DNA from: Candidatus Aminicenantota bacterium
Lineage (GTDB): Bacteria > Acidobacteriota > Aminicenantia > S016-38
Length of the DNA: 19,057 nucleotides
Assembly (NCBI GenBank): GCA_027062035.1
Contig: JAMOUL010000413.1
Coordinates: forward strand, 1-19,057
Reading direction: 5' to 3'
In this document: piece after piece, positions 13,565 through 19,057 of the stretch
Layout: every line of letters begins with the position of its first letter
How positions within the stretch are numbered: position 1 is the first letter of the stretch
Made by a program: the position numbers and the translations under genes
Notes under the pieces: generated by a model
What the model was told of the DNA's origin: nothing
The model's input: the letters and a program-made list of their open reading frames with translations, nothing else
Databases searched by the model: none

Positions 13565-14593
13565 ATGGCAGGAAATGATGAAAAAGAGAAAAAACTAAAA
13601 GCCGCGATGGATTATATAGAGAAGACCTTTGGAAAGGGGTCTATAATGAAGCTGGGGGAAAGGGGAGCCCATGTTAAGGTGGATGTAATTCCATCTGGAA
13701 GCATAAGTCTGGATGCAGCATTGGGAATAGGGGGCTTTCCCAGAGGTAGAATTTCAGAGGTTTATGGTCAGGAAGCTTCTGGAAAAACCACCCTCGCCCT
13801 TCATGCTATAGCAGAAGCCCAGAGACTGGGAGGAAAGGCTGCATTTATTGATGCCGAGCATGCCCTTGATCCAACCTACGCAAGCGCTCTGGGGGTTAAA
13901 GTTGATGAATTACTTATCTCTCAGCCGGATTATGGAGAACAGGCGCTTGAGATTGCAGAAATCCTTGTAAGAAGCGGAGCTGTAGACATAATCGTAATAG
14001 ACTCGGTTGCAGCCCTTGTTCCAAAGGCTGAACTCGATGGCGATATGGGAGATTCCCATATGGGACTCATGGCCCGACTCATGAGTCAGGCTTTGAGAAA
14101 ACTTGCGGGAATAGTCAGTAAATCCAATACTTCTCTTATTTTCATAAACCAGGTAAGGGAAAAAATAGGGGTATTTATGGGGAATCCTGAAACCACCCCG
14201 GGTGGAAGAGCGCTTAAATTTTATTCTTCTGTCAGGCTGGAAGTTAGAAGACAGGCTTCGATAAAACACGGAGATCAGGTGGTTGGAAATATGGTGAGGG
14301 TAAAGATCGTTAAGAATAAGCTTGCACCTCCATTCAGAGAGGCTATTCTGGAGCTCGTTTATGGAAAGGGGATAGATCGGATAGGAGATATTCTGGATGC
14401 GGCTGTAAGTGTGGGGCTTGTTGAAAAGGCGGGTTCCTGGTATTCCTATAAAAAGGAAAGGCTGGGACAGGGCCGTGATAATGTAAAGAAAATTCTTGCA
14501 TCGCAGCCAGAGCTATTGAAGGAGCTTGAAGAAAAGGTAAGGGAAAAGCTCGGGCTTACTTCAGAAGCTCAGCCTTCTGAAAGCTCCTCCTGA
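13565..14593 (+). CDS. recA: Recombinase RecA
   Basis: A 342-residue RecA that forms ATP-dependent filaments on single-stranded DNA for strand exchange and SOS signalling. The core is complete: Walker A GQEASGKT (68-75), Walker B IIVIDSV (142-148), loop L1 MGDSHMGLMARLMSQ (161-175), the switch FINQVREKIGVFMGNPETTPGG (two halves, 193-203 and 204-214) and the C-terminal domain to about 330. The second Walker A residue is Gln69, where most RecA proteins have Pro. The tail is short and Ser-rich (SEAQPSESSS, 333-342) instead of the long acidic tail of E. coli RecA. The last 38 nt overlap the end of the convergent FAD oxidoreductase gene. It appears to be in one unit with the Ser/Thr kinase, an unusual partner; no recX or lexA is adjacent. 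Confidence 0.98.
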   Translation: MAGNDEKEKKLKAAMDYIEKTFGKGSIMKLGERGAHVKVDVIPSGSISLDAALGIGGFPRGRISEVYGQEASGKTTLALHAIAEAQRLGGKAAFIDAEHALDPTYASALGVKVDELLISQPDYGEQALEIAEILVRSGAVDIIVIDSVAALVPKAELDGDMGDSHMGLMARLMSQALRKLAGIVSKSNTSLIFINQVREKIGVFMGNPETTPGGRALKFYSSVRLEVRRQASIKHGDQVVGNMVRVKIVKNKLAPPFREAILELVYGKGIDRIGDILDAAVSVGLVEKAGSWYSYKKERLGQGRDNVKKILASQPELLKELEEKVREKLGLTSEAQPSESSS

Positions 14594-15680
14594 TGGAGAA
14601 TTCCTGCATATTAAGGCCCCATTCACCGTCCACAATTTTGTTTGAAAGGGCCCAGCCCACAGCAGGACCGAACATGAATCCGTGTCCGCTCATTCCTCCT
14701 GCAATGTAGAAGCCTTCAATTTCAGATTCGTCCACTATTGGGTTTCCGTCAGGAGTCATGGTGTAAGAACCCGCCCATTGCCGTAACACCTGGGCGTCTG
14801 CCAGTTCAGGAATTACCCTTGCCATTCTGTAGCTCATTTCCTTTAAAAACTCGAAGGTGGAATCAGTTCTTTTCCCGGGCACATTTGGGACAGGGGTATA
14901 GCAGCCGATTATCTGGCCATTTATTCTCTGCTGGAAGTAACCTCCATCCTTTCGGTAGTCCACAATCATTGGAATGGATTCCATTTTCCAGCGCCTGGTT
15001 ATGAAGGCCTCATGCCTTTCAGGATACAGCGGCAGGTCCAGACCGGCCATTTTGCCTACTTCCTTTCCCCATGGGCCTGCAGCGTTGATTACCACATCCG
15101 AGAAAAGCTTTTCTCCTCCTTCGAGAACGACTCCCTTTACCGATGCATTCTCAACCATAATATCCACTACCCTTGCCCTTCTTCTTACCTCCCCTGTTCG
15201 GGAGATTCCCATGGCGAATCCTCGAATTACCGCAAATGGATATGCCTGGCCGTCCTGAGGGGAATAGGCGCCCCCAATTAATCCTTCAGCATCAATTCCA
15301 GGAACCAGCTTTTTTACTTCCTTCGCGTCGATAAAATAAACTTCGAGTCCCTGTTTCCTCTGGATTTCAATGGCCTTTAAGAATTTTTTCTTCTGTTCCT
15401 CGGTGAAGGCTAAAAAAAGGTATCCTGACTTTTCAAATTCAACAGAAAACCCGAACTCCTGGTCCATCCGTGCAAAAAGCTCTACCGATTTCATTGCCAG
15501 CTTTATTGAGCAGGGGGTGGAGAACTGTTGTCTTATTCCGCCAATACATCTTCCTGTGGAACCAGCTCCGATTTCGTCCTTTTCGAGTACAATTACCCTT
15601 TTTCCTTTTTTTGTTAAATAATACCCTGTAGCAAGCCCTATAATTCCTCCACCAATTATTATTGCATCCCAGGATTTCAT
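14556..15680 (-). CDS. FAD-dependent oxidoreductase, DAO/sarcosine oxidase-beta type
   Basis: A 374-residue flavoprotein of the D-amino-acid-oxidase fold. The Rossmann dinucleotide motif is G10-G-G-I-I-G15, ending in E33. The DAO-family phrases follow: GAGSTGRCIGGIRQQF (38-53), NAAGPWG (199-205) and the FAD-closing GFYIAGGMSGHGFMFGPAVG (323-342). GGIRQQF and the length match the sarcosine-oxidase-beta/proline-dehydrogenase-beta/glycine-oxidase group, which oxidises secondary amines or amino acids. No alpha, gamma or delta subunit gene is nearby, so a stand-alone amine or imino-acid dehydrogenase/oxidase is likely and the substrate cannot be named. It starts at an ATG with no Shine-Dalgarno and is divergent from the DUF6677-like gene over 56 bp. 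Its end overlaps recA. Confidence 0.9.
   Translation of the reverse strand: MKSWDAIIIGGGIIGLATGYYLTKKGKRVIVLEKDEIGAGSTGRCIGGIRQQFSTPCSIKLAMKSVELFARMDQEFGFSVEFEKSGYLFLAFTEEQKKKFLKAIEIQRKQGLEVYFIDAKEVKKLVPGIDAEGLIGGAYSPQDGQAYPFAVIRGFAMGISRTGEVRRRARVVDIMVENASVKGVVLEGGEKLFSDVVINAAGPWGKEVGKMAGLDLPLYPERHEAFITRRWKMESIPMIVDYRKDGGYFQQRINGQIIGCYTPVPNVPGKRTDSTFEFLKEMSYRMARVIPELADAQVLRQWAGSYTMTPDGNPIVDESEIEGFYIAGGMSGHGFMFGPAVGWALSNKIVDGEWGLNMQEFSIRRSFQKAELLK
14560..14581. other. 8-bp hairpin in the recA/oxidoreductase 3' overlap
   Basis: TTCAGAAG, a 6-nt loop (14568-14573) and CTTCTGAA form a perfect 8-bp stem inside the 38-bp region coding for the ends of both convergent genes. No T-run follows on either strand, so it is not a classical terminator. 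It might stabilise either 3' end. Confidence 0.35.
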
Positions 15681-15686
15681 ATATCC

Positions 15687-15716
15687 ATTCTAAACTTTTC
15701 TTGAAAAGGAAAGCAA
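15687..15716 (-). promoter_or_regulatory. Promoter of the FAD oxidoreductase gene, leaderless
   Basis: On the minus strand, TTGCTT (15716 to 15711), 18 bp, then TAGAAT (15692 to 15687, 5/6 match), which ends 6 nt before the ATG at 15680. The -35 is weak. There is no Shine-Dalgarno. Confidence 0.4.
15695..15708. promoter_or_regulatory. Palindrome between divergent promoters
   Basis: CTTTTC-TT-GAAAAG is a perfect 6+6 inverted repeat. It overlaps the plus-strand -35 (15701-15706) and the minus-strand spacer. It could let one regulator control both the oxidoreductase and the DUF6677-aspS unit, but AT-rich repeats of this size also arise by chance. Confidence 0.3.
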
Positions 15717-15729
15717 TTTTGTTTATATT
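15701..15729 (+). promoter_or_regulatory. Promoter of the DUF6677-like/aspS unit, leaderless
   Basis: TTGAAA (15701-15706), a 17-bp spacer and TATATT (15724-15729). Transcription would start at about 15736-15737, the GTG start codon of the first gene. This also argues against starting that protein at the upstream ATG at 15662, which would lie before the promoter. Confidence 0.6.
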
Positions 15730-15736
15730 TTCCCTT

Positions 15737-16105
15737 GTGAAAAAGAAAGGTGGATTTTATTTGTTTATTTCCTGGTTGATACCGGGACTCGGGCATTATC
15801 TTCTGGGAAGAAAGAAGGAAGCTGTGGTTCTTTTTCTCTCCATAGTATATTTCTTTGTTCTTGGATTGTTACTCGGCGGCAGGTTTATTGGACCCAACGA
15901 GGGTTCGCCCCTGACCATTTTTCTTACATTTTCCCAGTTTGGAAACGGTATCCTGTTTTTCCTGGGCAAGCTTATGGGATGGGGTTCACAGGTTACAGTT
16001 TCATGGTCCAGTGATTATGGGACCTTTTACCTTATGGGCGGGGGTCTGATAAATTACCTTATTGCCGTCAGAGCCTTTGAACTTGCGGAGGGAATAGAGA
16101 GATGA
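15737..16105 (+). CDS. DUF6677-like membrane protein
   Basis: From the GTG at 15737 the protein is 122 residues and begins VKKKGGFYLF, followed by WLIPGLGHYLLGRKKEA, a motif of small membrane proteins annotated as DUF6677 and of related TM2-like proteins. I count three or four membrane segments: about 7-17 with a GLGH turn, 27-46, 61-78 and 95-112. Function is unknown in the family. An in-frame ATG at 15662 would add 25 residues, but it lies upstream of the promoter and inside the divergent gene, so I prefer GTG. It is the first gene of the unit leading to aspS, and its stop overlaps the next start (ATGA at 16102). Confidence 0.72.
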   Translation: MKKKGGFYLFISWLIPGLGHYLLGRKKEAVVLFLSIVYFFVLGLLLGGRFIGPNEGSPLTIFLTFSQFGNGILFFLGKLMGWGSQVTVSWSSDYGTFYLMGGGLINYLIAVRAFELAEGIER

Positions 16106-16272
16106 AGAGCTATTTACTTATCCTGCTCCTGTTTTCCATCCCTGCATCCGTTGATCTTGCGATCATAAGAAAGGAAGGTAAAAGGGAGAGATTGATATAT
16201 GGCGTGAAGTCCTTTCTCTGGATGGTGGTCGCTTCTATACTTTTTGGATGGTTTATGTACATACTGAGATGA
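16102..16272 (+). CDS. 56-residue small membrane protein between DUF6677-like gene and aspS
   Basis: A short ORF with two hydrophobic stretches, about residues 4-22 (after MKS) and 38-55, joined by a basic loop (RKEGKRERL, 23-31). Its ATG overlaps the stop of the preceding gene (ATGA, 16102-16105) and its TGA overlaps the aspS ATG (ATGA, 16269-16272). Gap-free coupling on both sides is strong evidence that it is translated. The loop carries net positive charge, so it should be cytoplasmic with both termini outside. No family recognised, function unknown. The two membrane proteins may act together. Confidence 0.65.
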   Translation: MKSYLLILLLFSIPASVDLAIIRKEGKRERLIYGVKSFLWMVVASILFGWFMYILR

Positions 16273-17954
16273 GAAGGAATTGCGGAAGTTTAAGGCTGGA
16301 AGACTCTGGCAGTGTTGTATTGGTTAAAGGCTGGGTACAGAGGGTAAGGGACCTGGGAGGACTGATTTTTGCGGACATAAGGGACAGGAGCGGCATTGTT
16401 CAGGTGGTGGGAGGAAAGGAGCTGAAGGACCTCCGGCCGGAGTGGGTGGTTGAAATAAGGGGAAAGGTCAGGGAGAGGGAGTCCAGAAATCCGGAAATAC
16501 CCACAGGGGATGTGGAAATAGAGGTAGAGGAAGTAAAGATACTAAATTCCTCAAAAACACCGCCCTTTCACATCCTTGACGAAATTGATGTTTCTGAAGA
16601 TGTGAGGCTTAAGTATCGGTATATAGACCTCAGAAGGCCCTCCATGCAGAAAAACCTTATTCTCAGACACAGGATGGCAATGGCCGCCAGGAAGTATCTG
16701 GATTCCCTGGGTTTTCTTGAGATAGAGACACCTGTGCTTACAAAATCCACTCCTGAGGGTGCAAGGGATTTCCTTGTTCCTTCCAGAAATTATCCTGGAA
16801 GGTTTTATGCACTGCCACAATCTCCTCAGTTATTCAAGCAACTTCTTATGATTTCGGGTTTTGAACGGTATTTCCAGCTCGCCCGGTGCTTTAGAGATGA
16901 GGATCTGAGGGCGGATAGACAGCCGGAATTTACCCAGATAGACATGGAAATGAGCTTTGTAAATGAGGATGAGGTTATCTCTGTAACCGAGGGACTGTTG
17001 AAGGAAATGTTCAGGGAAGCGGGAATAGATGTTTCTCTTCCCTTTATTAGAATCAGTTACAGAGAAGCGCTGGAAGAGTATGGAAGCGATAGGCCTGACC
17101 TGAGAATACCCTATAAAATAAAAAATCTCACTTCCATGGCAAAGGGAGGGGGAAACAGGATAGTGGAATCAGTTGTTGAAGCCGGGGGAAAACTGCTCGG
17201 GTTAAAGATACCCGGCGGGCTTTCCAGGAAGGAGGTGGATGGACTGGATGAGCTTGTAAAATCCGCTGGAGGAAAGGGGATCTTCTGGCTCAAACCCGAT
17301 GGGGAAAGCATTCGGGGAAACCTCAGAGGAGATGAAAACTGGCAACAAAGGCTATGTGAATCGCTGGGCCTGGAAAAGGGCGATACAGGGATTTTTATGG
17401 CAGGAAGCGGAATGGAAGAACTTATGGGGCTGGTAAGACAGGAAGCTGCCAGACTGAAGGGAGCAGTGGAAGAGGATTTTAAATTTCTCTGGGTGGTTGA
17501 TTTTCCTCTGTTTGAGCTGGATGCGGAGGGTAATATTACTTCGAACCATCATCCCTTTACTTCCCCGAGGGAAGAGGATATTGCTCTACTTGACAGGGAG
17601 CCCCTGAAGGTCCTGGCCAGGGCCTATGATGTGGTTTTGAACGGAGTGGAGCTCGGTGGCGGAAGCATAAGAATACACAGGGCTGATCTTCAGAAGAAAA
17701 TATTGAAGATCCTTGGGGTGGAAAAGGAGAGGTTCGCCTTTTTACTCGAAGCCCTTGAACTGGGTGCCCCTCCCCACGGAGGAATAGCTCTGGGATTCGA
17801 TAGAATAGTGATGATGGCAGCAGGGGTATCTTCCATAAGGGATGTAATCGCGTTCCCCAAGACTACCTCAGCCCTCTGTCTGTTGACTGGAGCCCCTTCA
17901 GAAGTAGATCCGGAACAGCTTAAGGAATTGAAGATAAAGGTTATTTCTTCATAA
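16269..17954 (+). CDS. aspS: Aspartyl-tRNA synthetase
   Basis: A 561-residue bacterial-type class II AspRS that charges tRNA-Asp. The N-terminal OB-fold anticodon domain has GWVQRVRDLGGLIFADIRDRSG as two blocks (21-30, 31-42). Motif 2 is FRDEDLRADRQPEF (208-221) followed by TQIDMEMSF (222-230). The bacterial GAD insertion spans about 282-400. Motif 3 is GIALGFDRIVMM (505-516). The C-terminus DVIAFPKTTSALCLLTGAP is typical. The start is the ATG at 16269, which gives the normal N-terminus MRRNCGSLRLED and an ATGA overlap with the preceding gene; a further upstream in-frame GTG at 16248 is less likely. Leu29 in RDLG occupies the position where non-discriminating AspRS often has His, hinting at a tRNA-Asp-specific enzyme. 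It ends inside the convergent small membrane gene. Confidence 0.96.
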   Translation: MRRNCGSLRLEDSGSVVLVKGWVQRVRDLGGLIFADIRDRSGIVQVVGGKELKDLRPEWVVEIRGKVRERESRNPEIPTGDVEIEVEEVKILNSSKTPPFHILDEIDVSEDVRLKYRYIDLRRPSMQKNLILRHRMAMAARKYLDSLGFLEIETPVLTKSTPEGARDFLVPSRNYPGRFYALPQSPQLFKQLLMISGFERYFQLARCFRDEDLRADRQPEFTQIDMEMSFVNEDEVISVTEGLLKEMFREAGIDVSLPFIRISYREALEEYGSDRPDLRIPYKIKNLTSMAKGGGNRIVESVVEAGGKLLGLKIPGGLSRKEVDGLDELVKSAGGKGIFWLKPDGESIRGNLRGDENWQQRLCESLGLEKGDTGIFMAGSGMEELMGLVRQEAARLKGAVEEDFKFLWVVDFPLFELDAEGNITSNHHPFTSPREEDIALLDREPLKVLARAYDVVLNGVELGGGSIRIHRADLQKKILKILGVEKERFAFLLEALELGAPPHGGIALGFDRIVMMAAGVSSIRDVIAFPKTTSALCLLTGAPSEVDPEQLKELKIKVISS

Positions 17955-18189
17955 AGTAAAGGGAAACTTCCCAGGCTACATAGCTGATAAGCAGGGAGAA
18001 AAAGGAAACCAGCAGTAGAGGGGTCAGAAAGCCTCTACCATAAAGGACAAGCACGAGGGCTATGAAGGATAGAAGATAGGCCATCCTGAGCAACTTCCTT
18101 CTCCTGGGAGAAAAGGGCTTTAGCCAGAAGAGACTGTATATAAAAAGAAAGGCAGAAATGAAAAAAAGAATTAATCCTATTTCTATCAA
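17941..18189 (-). CDS. 82-residue membrane protein with TTG start
   Basis: The protein begins LIEIGLILFF (initiator Met from TTG) and has three hydrophobic segments at about 2-22, 36-51 and 55-75, with a basic loop SPRRRKLLR (27-35). The TTG overlaps the tsaE stop by 4 nt (TTGA), like the ATGA/GTGA junctions elsewhere in the window, and AAGGTGAT lies just upstream. An extension to an ATG at 18288 would add 33 basic residues within tsaE and looks like frame read-through. It is the last gene of the nnrD-tsaE unit and overlaps the aspS end by 14 bp. No family recognised. Confidence 0.62.
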   Translation of the reverse strand: MIEIGLILFFISAFLFIYSLFWLKPFSPRRRKLLRMAYLLSFIALVLVLYGRGFLTPLLLVSFFSLLISYVAWEVSLYFMKK

Positions 18190-18602
18190 AACATCACCTT
18201 TATTTTTCTTTCCTTTTCTGAAATCTGTTCCAGGTAAACTCTGATAGCGTTTTTTGCCCAGGGTGCCTTTTCCGCCTTTTCTCCCCATTCTACTGCCAGA
18301 ACCCCCATACCAAGGAAGTCCTCTATTCCAAGGAAATCCATTTCCCCTGGATCCTCAAGCCTGTACAGGTCCAGGTGGAACAGAAGGGATTTTCCTGCAT
18401 ATATGTTCATTATGGTAAAGGTGGGAGAGGACACAAGATTTTCATCTATCCCGAGACCCCTTGCAAGACCTTTTACGAAAACAGTTTTTCCGGACGCAAG
18501 ACTGCCGTATATAAGGATAACCTCGTCTCCATTGAGTTGTTCTGCAAGCTGACTCGCTATTCTTTTTGTTTCCTCTTCAGAGATTGATAAAAATTCATTC
18601 AT
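18186..18602 (-). CDS. tsaE: tRNA t6A synthesis ATPase TsaE
   Basis: A 138-residue P-loop ATPase needed with TsaB and TsaD to make N6-threonylcarbamoyladenosine at position 37 of ANN-decoding tRNAs. Walker A is GSLASGKT (33-40; GDLGAGKT is commoner). The family motifs SSPTFTIMNIY (58-68), HLDLYRL (76-82) and AVEWGEK (103-109) are all present. Length is normal. The ATG at 18602 overlaps the end of nnrD by 8 nt. nnrD-tsaE adjacency is common in bacteria. The downstream small membrane gene is translationally coupled. tsaB and tsaD are not in the window. Confidence 0.94.
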   Translation of the reverse strand: MNEFLSISEEETKRIASQLAEQLNGDEVILIYGSLASGKTVFVKGLARGLGIDENLVSSPTFTIMNIYAGKSLLFHLDLYRLEDPGEMDFLGIEDFLGMGVLAVEWGEKAEKAPWAKNAIRVYLEQISEKERKIKVMF

Positions 18603-19057
18603 TTTTCAAAAATGCCTCTGGAAGGTATTCAATAATATCTGTTGCTGTAATAAAGGGCTGAGTAAGCTCCTCTGCTGCAAGGTCTCCTGCGAGTCCATGA
18701 AACCCCACTGCTTCCACAAGCGCGTCCTCTATTTCGTCCTCGTCGGCCTGTGCCAGGAACCCCGCTATCATTCCGGTAAGCACATCCCCGGAACCTCCGG
18801 TTGCCATCCCGGGATTTCCAGTTCCGTTTATATAAACTGTACCATCGGGACAGGCTATTAAAGTTCTGTATCCCTTTAGTACCAGATATAACTGGTTCTC
18901 AATAGCGAAATTTCGTGCTGATTCAATTCTATTGCTTAGAATTTCCTCCCTGCTTTTTCCCGTTAACCTGGAGAATTCCCCGGGATGCGGGGTGAAAACA
19001 GTCGTATTTGTAAATCCTGGAAGAGTGGGAAGGGTGGCAAGCAGGTTCAGTCCGTCA
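18595..19057 (-). CDS. nnrD: ADP-dependent NAD(P)H-hydrate dehydratase, 5' end beyond window
   Basis: The frame is open to the right edge (last full codon begins at 19056), so the N-terminal part, possibly with a fused epimerase domain (NnrE), is missing. About 153 residues are visible. They include DGLNLLA at the edge, TPHPGEFSRLTG, VLKGYRTLIACPDG and the nucleotide-binding NGTGNPGMATGGSGDVLTG. These are the ribokinase-like signatures of the enzyme that uses ADP or ATP to dehydrate the damaged cofactor S-NAD(P)HX back to NAD(P)H. The internal Met in GMATGG is not a start. It ends in an 8-nt overlap with tsaE. Confidence 0.94.
   Translation of the reverse strand, partial: DGLNLLATLPTLPGFTNTTVFTPHPGEFSRLTGKSREEILSNRIESARNFAIENQLYLVLKGYRTLIACPDGTVYINGTGNPGMATGGSGDVLTGMIAGFLAQADEDEIEDALVEAVGFHGLAGDLAAEELTQPFITATDIIEYLPEAFLKNE

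Noticed and set aside
15662..15736. ATG start at 15662 for the DUF6677-like protein
   Set aside because: It lies within the divergent oxidoreductase gene and upstream of the TTGAAA/TATATT promoter, and it encodes residues that do not fit the family start.
16248..16268. Upstream start for aspS
   Set aside because: It adds seven residues before the conserved N-terminus; the ATG at 16269 gives the usual AspRS beginning and an ATGA overlap.
16290..17954. Non-discriminating AspRS (for Asn-tRNA formation)
   Set aside because: The anticodon-domain position often occupied by His in such enzymes is Leu (RDLG). This is only one residue, so it is a hint and not proof.
18190..18288. N-terminal extension of the small membrane protein to an ATG
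   Set aside because: The added 33 residues are basic, low-complexity and lie inside tsaE in another frame; the TTGA junction is more plausible.
1..19057. CRISPR array, transposon, integron or phage genes, tRNA or rRNA
   Set aside because: No regularly spaced repeats, transposase or integrase motifs, terminal inverted repeats or structural RNA genes were seen; coding density leaves almost no space for them.

Overview
This 19 kb window is a compact, essentially gap-free stretch of a bacterial chromosome. It holds 16 genes on both strands, with no gene-free stretch longer than 79 bp and no RNA gene, mobile element or CRISPR array that I can see. The domain is bacterial: it carries a six-domain ribosomal protein S1, a bacterial DnaK, RecA, IspH, TsaE and a bacterial-type AspRS with a GAD insertion. 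Proteins are rich in Lys and Glu, Arg is mostly AGA/AGG and base composition is moderate, which suggests a thermophile or a deep-branching uncultured lineage. A DUF6677-like protein, Thr-type sulfatase-fold enzymes and a solenoid-linked Ser/Thr kinase would fit Acidobacteriota/Aminicenantota-like bacteria, but that placement is a low-confidence inference.

Layout. Positions 1-863 (+) hold the 3' part of a DUF362-family gene. Positions 869-5693 (-) hold an export-associated cluster: a lipoprotein with a sulfatase-fold domain, a membrane-anchored sulfatase-fold enzyme, and a radical SAM protein with a B12-binding-like N-terminus. Positions 5756-8761 (+) form the operon ispH-rpsA-HIT hydrolase. 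Positions 8841-10748 (+) hold dnaK with its own promoter. Positions 10745-11140 (-) hold a small lipoprotein. Positions 11195-14593 (+) pair a large membrane-anchored helical-repeat Ser/Thr kinase with recA. Positions 14556-15680 (-) hold an FAD-dependent amine/amino-acid oxidoreductase. Positions 15737-17954 (+) hold a DUF6677-like membrane protein, a 56-residue membrane protein and aspS, chained by ATGA overlaps. Positions 17941-19057 (-) hold nnrD (partial), tsaE and an 82-residue membrane protein that starts with TTG.

How it works together. Most genes are housekeeping: isoprenoid synthesis, translation, tRNA t6A, NAD(P)HX repair, chaperone and recombination. The notable features are regulatory and architectural. 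(1) Seven of the eight genes that appear to lead a transcript have a -10-like hexamer ending 6-8 nt before the start codon and no Shine-Dalgarno sequence, so they look leaderless. dnaK is the exception, and internal genes use a Shine-Dalgarno or a 4-nt stop/start overlap. (2) The three divergent gene pairs are separated by only 54-62 bp, while all convergent pairs touch or overlap. (3) The kinase upstream of recA is built from about 20 degenerate 13-residue helical repeats, and its promoter is flanked by three copies of an 11-bp motif spaced at multiples of 11 bp. (4) Two adjacent sulfatase-fold enzymes both have Thr where a formylglycine Cys/Ser is expected.
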